Shown: positions 5,631-10,048 of the stretch, piece by piece
Position numbering within the stretch: the stretch's first letter is position 1
Layout: the number at the start of each line of letters is the position of its first letter
NCBI GenBank assembly: GCA_017451665.1
Contig: JAFTNX010000147.1
Span: 1 to 10,048 of the forward strand
Length of the DNA stretch: 10,048 nucleotides
Direction: 5' to 3'
Source: Oscillospiraceae bacterium
GTDB lineage: Bacteria > Bacillota > Clostridia > Oscillospirales > Ruminococcaceae
Made by a program: the position numbers and the translations under genes
Notes under the pieces: generated by a model
Database searches by the model: none
What the model saw: only the letters and a program-made list of their open reading frames with translations
What the model was told of the DNA's origin: nothing

Positions 5631-5727
5631 AAAAAGAGTAGGACCAAAATCCTACTCTTAATTTTTTTAAATTCGTTGCCGAAGGCAACACCTTAATTGT
5701 CCATTGTCCATTGTCAATTGTCAATTG
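5631..5727 (+). repeat. Composite intergenic repeat, copy B
   Basis: Same module order as copy A: an A run, a terminator hairpin (5634-5668), a small hairpin GTTGCC-gaa-GGCAAC (5675-5689), the linker ACACCT, and 4.7 heptamers (5695-5727: AATTGTC, CATTGTC twice, AATTGTC, AATTG). Relative to copy A the small stem has two paired substitutions (C-G to T-A and G-C to C-G), so structure seems to be kept rather than sequence. The array runs directly into the lexA-end palindrome at 5727-5758. Confidence 0.7.
5634..5668. terminator. Bidirectional terminator in composite repeat B
   Basis: AAGAGTAGGA (5634-5643) pairs with TCCTACTCTT (5650-5659), then A-A-TTTTTTT (to 5668) on plus. An A run before the stem gives a T run on minus. 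Placed between convergent serA and lexA, it can stop read-through from both sides. Confidence 0.85.
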
Positions 5728-5758
5728 ATATTTTTAATGCTGACGCATTAAAAATATC
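5727..5758 (-). repeat. Perfect 14-bp inverted repeat spanning the lexA stop
   Basis: GATATTTTTAATGC (5727-5740) and GCATTAAAAATATC (5745-5758) pair perfectly around TGAC. The lexA stop (5748-5750) and its last two codons plus part of the preceding Arg codon lie in one arm. The other arm is an inverted copy of that gene end and abuts the heptamer array. The arrangement mirrors the serA 3' end at 5498-5524. Confidence 0.7.
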
Positions 5759-6335
5759 TCACTACTCCCACGACTTTGCCTAAAACAGAGCATTCCTCAA
5801 CAATAATCGGGTCCATAGTGTCGTTTTCAGGCTGTAAACGGAAATGCCCGCCCTCTTTGAAAAATCTCTTGACAGTAGCTTCCCCACCGTCAACCATAAC
5901 AACAGCAATTTCCCCGTTTTCCACAACAGGCACCTGTTCAACAATGACAATGTCCCCGTCAAGGATAGCAACGTTAATCATACTTTCCCCTCTGACTTTG
6001 AGGGCAAAAAGTGGGTTTGAATAAATCTTGTCAGGTGAAAAACTGATAAAATCAGTGATTTCCTCAATGGCAGTGATAGGCTGACCTGCTGTAACAGTAC
6101 CCACAAGAGGAACTTTCTTGCTTACACTTCCTGCAATTCTCAAGGCTCTGTTCTGGTTGTTTCCCTTTTCCAGAAGTCCTGCTTCAGCAAGCACGTTTAT
6201 GCACTTGTGTGCTGTGGAAGTTGACTTGAATGAAAATTCAGCGCAGATTTCTCTTACAGTCGGTGGATAACCCTCTTCAAGCTTTTCCTTTATAAATTCA
6301 TAGACCTTTCTGTCACGCTCAGTCAGTTGTTTCAT
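5748..6335 (-). CDS. lexA: SOS repressor LexA
   Basis: LexA represses DNA-damage genes and self-cleaves when RecA filaments form. The 195-residue protein has an N-terminal winged helix-turn-helix (about 1-65, with PPTVREICAEFSFKSTSTAHKCINVL as recognition region) and a C-terminal S24 peptidase domain. The self-cleavage Ala-Gly is A83-G84 in VTAGQPI. The catalytic serine is S118 (RGESMI) and the lysine is K156 (ATVKRF). The ATG at 6335 follows GAAAGGA by about 9 bases. murC ends only 17 bases upstream, so lexA is probably co-transcribed with it. I saw no Firmicutes-type LexA box (CGAAC-N4-GTTCG) near either gene, so autoregulation is not evident here. Its stop codon lies in a long palindrome shared with the adjoining repeat. 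Confidence 0.96.
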   Translation of the reverse strand: MKQLTERDRKVYEFIKEKLEEGYPPTVREICAEFSFKSTSTAHKCINVLAEAGLLEKGNNQNRALRIAGSVSKKVPLVGTVTAGQPITAIEEITDFISFSPDKIYSNPLFALKVRGESMINVAILDGDIVIVEQVPVVENGEIAVVMVDGGEATVKRFFKEGGHFRLQPENDTMDPIIVEECSVLGKVVGVVRYF

Positions 6336-6352
6336 AATCTTAATCCTTTCAG

Positions 6353-7765
6353 TTAAACCTTTAACTCACCTGCAAGCTGAACAGCCAGCTTGTATACGTC
6401 ACCACAACCAAGTGTGATAACCAAATCCCCTTCGTCAAGGTTTTTCTTTAAATATTCTACAATGTCGGTGAAATTCTTACTTTTCTGCTGTGCAGTCTGT
6501 TCGTCAACTACGTCTTTGTCGTAGTCAAACCATACAGCGCCATCAATTTTCTTTCCTAAATCCTCTGTGTATATCTTTAATGTATTTTTCTCTCTGCTTC
6601 CCATAATGTCGGTAAGCACAACCTTGTCAGCGATTTCAAGAGCCTTTACAAAGTCGTCAAGCAAAATGCTTGTTCTCGAATAGGTAAACGGCTGAAAAAC
6701 AGCCCACACTCTTTTGTAACCCAGCTTTTTTGCAGCCGAAAGTGTAACTTCAAGTTCCTTTGGGTGGTGTGCGTAGTCGTCAACTATGGTAATTCCCTTT
6801 ACCTCGTCAATTCTCTCAAAGCGTCTTACAGCACCTCTGAAAACCTGCAAGCCCATTTCAATTCCGTCAAGGCTTACTCCACATCTCACAGCTGTTGCAA
6901 CCGTCGCAAGAGCATTCAGAACGTTATGAACTCCCGGAACAAAAATTGTCAGCTTTCTTTCAAATTCGCCCTTGATATAAAGATTGAACTCGGTTTTCAT
7001 TCCGTTTACGCTTACAATTTCCCCTGAAAAATCATTTTTTCTGTCAAAACCAAAAGTAATAACTTCCTTGTCAAGCCCCTCGATAGCGTCAAGAGTATTC
7101 TTGTCATCGCCGTTTACCACAAGGCATTTTGTGGCCATTGACGCAAACTTGTTAAAGGACTTTTTGATGTTGTCAAGGTTTTTGAAGTATTCCAGATGGT
7201 CAGCGTCAACATTTAAAATAACAGCAATATCAGGGTAAAGTCTTAAAAATGTGTCAACGTATTCGCAAGCCTCACAAATCATTGTGTCGCTTTTTCCGGC
7301 CCTGCCACTGCCACCGATTGACTTGAGTTTTCCACCAATTACGCAGGAAATATCAATGCCTTCCTCCATAAAAACAGTTGTCAGCATTGAGCTTGCAGTG
7401 GTTTTTCCGTGAGTGCCACAAACACAAACAGCGTTGTCATACCAGCTTGTAACAAGACCTAAAAGGTCGCTTCTCTCCAAAACAACAGCGTCGCTGTTTT
7501 TTGCAGCAACAAGCTCAGGGTTATCGCTCATAATGGCAGCCGAATACACAATCAAATCAGCGCCCTCAATATTTTCAGCTCTCTGTCCCAAAAATACGGG
7601 AATACCCATATCCCTTACAGCCTGCAAAGTTGCAGTTTCGTTATTGTCAGAGCCAGTAAGATAATAGCCCTTACTGTGAAGTATCTGTGCAAGAGGATAC
7701 ATTCCCGAGCCACCGATACCGATAAAATGGATATGTTTTTTATTTAAAAGTACGTTTTTATCCAA
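6353..7765 (-). CDS. murC: UDP-N-acetylmuramate--L-alanine ligase (MurC)
   Basis: Cytoplasmic ATP-dependent ligase that adds L-alanine to UDP-MurNAc, the first peptide step of peptidoglycan precursor synthesis. With a TTG start at 7765 the protein is 470 residues, normal for the family. The N-terminal Rossmann segment is HIHFIGIGGSGM (11-22). The ATP loop is GTHGKTT (117-123). NVDADHLEYF lies at 185-194, and the MurC signature DDYAHHPKE at 329-337. The start is uncertain. GAAAGGA (7778-7784) sits 12 bases before this TTG and only 3 before a GTG at 7774 (473 residues). The frame stays open to an ATG at 7837 (494 residues) and beyond, but those extra residues lack MurC character. lexA follows after 17 bases. 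spoVG is divergent. Confidence 0.95.
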   Translation of the reverse strand: MDKNVLLNKKHIHFIGIGGSGMYPLAQILHSKGYYLTGSDNNETATLQAVRDMGIPVFLGQRAENIEGADLIVYSAAIMSDNPELVAAKNSDAVVLERSDLLGLVTSWYDNAVCVCGTHGKTTASSMLTTVFMEEGIDISCVIGGKLKSIGGSGRAGKSDTMICEACEYVDTFLRLYPDIAVILNVDADHLEYFKNLDNIKKSFNKFASMATKCLVVNGDDKNTLDAIEGLDKEVITFGFDRKNDFSGEIVSVNGMKTEFNLYIKGEFERKLTIFVPGVHNVLNALATVATAVRCGVSLDGIEMGLQVFRGAVRRFERIDEVKGITIVDDYAHHPKELEVTLSAAKKLGYKRVWAVFQPFTYSRTSILLDDFVKALEIADKVVLTDIMGSREKNTLKIYTEDLGKKIDGAVWFDYDKDVVDEQTAQQKSKNFTDIVEYLKKNLDEGDLVITLGCGDVYKLAVQLAGELKV

Positions 7766-7873
7766 AGTAATCACGTTTCCTTTCAGATTTTTAAAAATTT
7801 TTCCCACCTGCTGTATATTTTTAGCAGATACTCCCATAATATCCTTGAAAAAACATAAAAAGGAGTAAAAACT
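7766..7873. promoter_or_regulatory. Divergent murC/spoVG control region
   Basis: About 108 bases must hold both start signals. A hairpin-like CTGCT/AGCAG pair (7808-7812 with 7823-7827) lies in the middle. I found no convincing sigma-A promoter on either strand: several AT-rich -10-like hexamers (for example CATAAT at 7835-7840) lack a partner at 16-18 bases. In B. subtilis spoVG is driven by SigH, so an alternative sigma factor is possible but not shown. Confidence 0.4.
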
Positions 7874-8131
7874 ATGACAATTACAGACATCAAAGTGAGA
7901 AAAACCTTTGAAGATGGAAAGCTGAGAGGTGTTGTCAGCGTAACCTTTGACGACTATTTTGCAGTCCACGACATCAAAATAGTTCAGGGGGAGGAGCGTC
8001 TTTTTGTGGCAATGCCTTCAAGACGTGACGACTCGGGGACATTCCGTGACATTGTTCACCCCATTTCCCACGAAGCAAGACAGGTTATCGAAAACTCAAT
8101 TCTCGACGCCTACTATTCCTCTCTTTCATAG
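7874..8131 (+). CDS. spoVG: Nucleic-acid-binding regulator SpoVG
   Basis: SpoVG proteins are small dimeric regulators that bind DNA and RNA. They affect septation and sporulation in Bacillus and virulence genes in staphylococci. This 85-residue protein is a little shorter than the 97-residue B. subtilis one because the variable C-terminal tail is absent. It keeps the family core: the N-terminal MTITDIKVRK, VHDIKIVQG (31-39), LFVAMPSRR (43-51) and FRDIVHPIS (57-65). AAAAGGAG ends about 8 bases before the ATG. It is divergent from murC and convergent with the Nudix gene, whose stop lies 11 bases beyond. Its presence does not prove that the host sporulates, since many non-sporulating Firmicutes have it. 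Confidence 0.95.
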   Translation: MTITDIKVRKTFEDGKLRGVVSVTFDDYFAVHDIKIVQGEERLFVAMPSRRDDSGTFRDIVHPISHEARQVIENSILDAYYSSLS

Positions 8132-8142
8132 CTTATTCACCG

Positions 8143-8547
8143 TTAAGGAATAAAATTCTTTGCTTTGTTGACGATGGACTTGTCGTTTTCGTATGCAAGA
8201 ACACTTCCTGCACGACTGATTTCCACCCATTTAATATCGGCTATCTCGTCTTCCTGAGGAGTATAGTCGGTATTTTTTGCTTTTGCGATAAAATACACCA
8301 CTTCCTTATGGGTATCCCTTCTCGGAGAGTAGGTGACTATTTCACGAAAGCTCTGGTCAATGATAACATCAATTCCGGTTTCTTCCTTGATTTCACGCAT
8401 AGCAGTTTCGATTTCAGTTTCGCCCTCTTCGACGTGCCCCTTAGGAAAAGACCAGTGACCACTGTTGATGTGTTTAATGAGAAGTATTTCGGTATTTCCG
8501 TGATACTTTCTGTAAACAAGTGCGCCACATGATTTTTCATCCAGCAT
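8143..8547 (-). CDS. Nudix hydrolase, Ap4A-hydrolase-like
   Basis: Nudix enzymes hydrolyse nucleoside diphosphates linked to another group. The full 23-residue Nudix box is present from G37 to I59 (G-x5-E-x7-REI-x-EE-x-G-I), with the metal-binding REIKEE at 51-56. The nearby HWSFPKGHVE (31-40) and the overall size (134 residues) resemble bacterial bis(5'-nucleosyl)-tetraphosphatase (asymmetric) proteins. Substrate cannot be fixed from sequence, so no symbol is given. I chose ATG at 8547 because AAAGGA lies 9 bases upstream. An in-frame TTG at 8556 would add three residues but almost touches that site. It ends 11 bases from the spoVG stop with no strong terminator between. Its own promoter lies at 8611-8639. 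Confidence 0.9.
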   Translation of the reverse strand: MLDEKSCGALVYRKYHGNTEILLIKHINSGHWSFPKGHVEEGETEIETAMREIKEETGIDVIIDQSFREIVTYSPRRDTHKEVVYFIAKAKNTDYTPQEDEIADIKWVEISRAGSVLAYENDKSIVNKAKNFIP

Positions 8548-8610
8548 TTTTTTCAATCCTTTCTCGAAAAATTCTCAAGAGAAGAACTTAATTCAACTCA
8601 TACTAATTAT

Positions 8611-8639
8611 ATTATAGCACACTTTTTTCAATTTGTCTT
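8611..8639 (-). promoter_or_regulatory. Sigma-A promoter of the Nudix gene
   Basis: On the minus strand TATAAT (8616-8611) is preceded by TGC, an extended -10. AAGACA (8639-8634) lies 17 bases upstream as a partial -35. The leader would be about 57 bases. Confidence 0.65.
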
Positions 8640-8750
8640 TAGTTTTTATAAAAAAACGAACAAATTTTCAAAAAAAGGCTTATTTTTTTCTGAAATTTCA
8701 TATTACATTTTTTGTCTTAAAATGTTCAGATTTTTTATTCATAATTACAA
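8640..8750. other. AT-rich tract between divergent Nudix and guaB genes
   Basis: This stretch is dominated by A and T runs directly upstream of the guaB promoter and could act as an UP-like element. It contains an imperfect inverted repeat, AAATTTTC-AAAAAAA (8662-8676) against TTTTTTT-CTG-AAATTT (8683-8698). No purine-riboswitch core or conserved operator was recognised. CGAAC at 8657-8661 is at most a half site for LexA. Confidence 0.4.
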
Positions 8751-8779
8751 TTGACATTAACGAAAAAATGTAGTATATT
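8751..8779 (+). promoter_or_regulatory. Sigma-A promoter of guaB
   Basis: TTGACA (8751-8756) and TATATT (8774-8779) are separated by 17 bases. Transcription should begin near 8786, giving a leader of about 45 bases, too short for a purine riboswitch. Confidence 0.8.
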
Positions 8780-8830
8780 AGGAATAATAATTTAGAATTT
8801 TTATATGAAAAACTGTTGGGAGGTTTTATG

Positions 8831-10048
8831 ATGCTGGACACAAACATCAACAACAAATTTGGCAAGGAAGGACTTACATTTGACGACGTACTTCTTATTC
8901 CTGCAAAGTCAAGCGTAACACCAAATATGATTGACCTTAAAACCAGACTTGCAGGGGACATTATGCTTAATACCCCTATTATGACTGCTGCAATGGATAC
9001 GGTTTCTGAATCAAGAATGGCTATCGCTATCGCAAGAGAAGGCGGTATTGGTATCATTCACAAGAATATGACTATCGAACAGCAGGTTGAAGAAGTTGAC
9101 AAGGTTAAGAGAAGCGAAAACGGAGTTATTGTTAACCCATTTTCACTTACAGCTGACAAAACTGTTCAGGAAGCTGACGAGCTTATGGGCAAGTATAAAA
9201 TCAGTGGTGTTCCGATTGTTGATGCAAACGGAAAGCTTGAAGGTATCCTTACAAACAGAGATTTAAGATTTATCACTGATTTTTCAATCAAAATCGGCGA
9301 TGTTATGACAAAGGAAAATCTTGTTACTGCACCGGTAGGCACAGACCTTGCTGCTGCACAGAACATTCTTATGAAGCACAAGATTGAAAAGCTCCCTATC
9401 GTTGATGAAAACGGCTATTTAAAGGGACTTATCACAATCAAGGACATTGAAAAGACTGTTCAGTATCCAAATTCTGCAAGAGACAAGAACGGCAGACTTC
9501 TTTGTGGAGCTGCTATCGGCGTTACTGCTGACGTACTTGACAGAGCAAAGGCTCTTGTTGAAGCACAGGTTGACGTTCTTAGCCTTGACTCTGCACACGG
9601 ACACAGTGCTAACATCATCAAGTGCGTAAAGATGATTAAGGAAGCATTCCCAAATATTCCTGTTATTGCAGGTAACATTGCAACAGCTGAGGCTGCTGAA
9701 GACCTCATCAAGGCAGGTGCTGACTGTCTTAAGGTTGGTATCGGACCTGGTTCAATCTGCACAACAAGAGTTGTAGCAGGTATCGGTGTTCCACAGATTA
9801 CTGCTGTATACGACGTTGCTTGCGTAGCTGCTAAATATGACATTCCGGTAATTGCTGACGGTGGTATCAAGTATTCAGGTGACATCGTTAAGGCTCTTGC
9901 TGCCGGTGCAAATGTAGTTATGCTCGGCTCACTCCTTGCCGGCTGTGAAGAAGCTCCCGGTGCTGTTGAAATCTATCAGGGCAGACAGTTCAAGGTTTAC
10001 AGAGGTATGGGCTCACTTGCTGCTATGGAAAAGGGTTCAAAGGACAGA
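8831..10048 (+). CDS. guaB: IMP dehydrogenase (GuaB), 3' end outside window
   Basis: Oxidises IMP to XMP with NAD, the rate-limiting step of GMP synthesis. The first 406 residues of a protein usually near 485 are present, with no stop before the window ends. The barrel starts at LTFDDVLLIPAKS (15-27). Two CBS domains, which in this family bind adenine nucleotides and regulate activity, occupy roughly 100-150 and 164-211. The barrel resumes at DSAHGHS (253-259) and GIGPGSICTTR (303-313) carries the catalytic cysteine C310. IADGGIKYSGD (341-351) and the Gly-rich YRGMGSLAAM (390-399) near the active-site flap follow. GGGAGG (8818-8823) is 7 bases before this ATG. An adjacent in-frame ATG at 8828 is 4 bases away and adds one Met. 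Numbering here starts at 8831. The sequence shows no damage. Confidence 0.97.
   Translation, partial: MLDTNINNKFGKEGLTFDDVLLIPAKSSVTPNMIDLKTRLAGDIMLNTPIMTAAMDTVSESRMAIAIAREGGIGIIHKNMTIEQQVEEVDKVKRSENGVIVNPFSLTADKTVQEADELMGKYKISGVPIVDANGKLEGILTNRDLRFITDFSIKIGDVMTKENLVTAPVGTDLAAAQNILMKHKIEKLPIVDENGYLKGLITIKDIEKTVQYPNSARDKNGRLLCGAAIGVTADVLDRAKALVEAQVDVLSLDSAHGHSANIIKCVKMIKEAFPNIPVIAGNIATAEAAEDLIKAGADCLKVGIGPGSICTTRVVAGIGVPQITAVYDVACVAAKYDIPVIADGGIKYSGDIVKALAAGANVVMLGSLLAGCEEAPGAVEIYQGRQFKVYRGMGSLAAMEKGSKDR

Noticed and set aside
8132..8153. Terminator between convergent spoVG and the Nudix gene
   Set aside because: TTATT and AATAA can pair only as a weak 5-6 bp stem with a 9-base loop and no T tract.
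8657..8669. LexA box in the Nudix-guaB spacer
   Set aside because: CGAAC is a perfect half site but the other half (TTTC instead of GTTC) does not match, so one half site is not enough.
8780..8830. Purine riboswitch in the guaB leader
   Set aside because: The predicted leader is about 45 bases and lacks the conserved aptamer junction sequence.
8698..9885. Minus-strand open frames across guaB
   Set aside because: They overlap the IMP dehydrogenase gene, whose motifs are continuous on the plus strand.

Overview
The window looks like a chromosomal housekeeping segment from a low-GC Firmicute of class Clostridia. A Ruminococcus-like member of the Oscillospiraceae fits best. The pointers are the greA-lysS pair, a short SpoVG, a Firmicutes-type LexA, AGGAGG-like ribosome binding sites, sigma-A promoters with 17-base spacers, and AT-rich intergenic DNA packed with hairpins. 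The genus is inference from style and protein flavour; nothing here proves it.

Layout. 1-111: downstream of lysS, with one GC-flanked hairpin. 112-2186 (minus): greA then lysS, probably one transcript from a consensus promoter at 2248-2276. 2187-3057: a divergent, largely non-coding region of about 870 bases, crowded with inverted repeats, a degenerate triplicate repeat, a candidate branched RNA fold, a strong terminator and a heptamer array. 3058-5502 (plus): serC and serA, two steps of serine biosynthesis, separated by 219 bases with a possible pseudoknot, a second promoter and a 13-bp hairpin. 5503-5747: a convergent intergenic region with two terminators and a second copy of the composite repeat seen near 2.85 kb. 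5748-7765 (minus): murC (peptidoglycan precursor ligase) followed 17 bases later by lexA (SOS repressor). 7874-8131 (plus): spoVG. 8143-8547 (minus): a Nudix hydrolase, convergent with spoVG. 8831-10048 (plus): guaB (IMP dehydrogenase), cut off by the window end.

Functionally this is core metabolism and information processing: serine synthesis (serC, serA), GMP synthesis (guaB), translation and transcription fidelity (lysS, greA), wall synthesis (murC), DNA-damage control (lexA), the RNA/DNA-binding regulator SpoVG, and nucleotide clean-up (Nudix). All protein genes look intact and ordinary. No transposase, phage gene, CRISPR array, tRNA or rRNA was seen.

The unusual material is intergenic. 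A composite element (terminator hairpin, small hairpin with compensatory base changes, then 4.7 copies of a 7-base repeat) occurs twice, at 2816-2912 and 5631-5727. The genes beside the second copy (serA and lexA) both end inside perfect inverted repeats that span the stop codon and lead into the heptamer sequence. A different stretch, 2664-2747, can fold into a three-way junction with a competing alternative pairing. Together these suggest a family of modular, probably transcribed, repeat elements.
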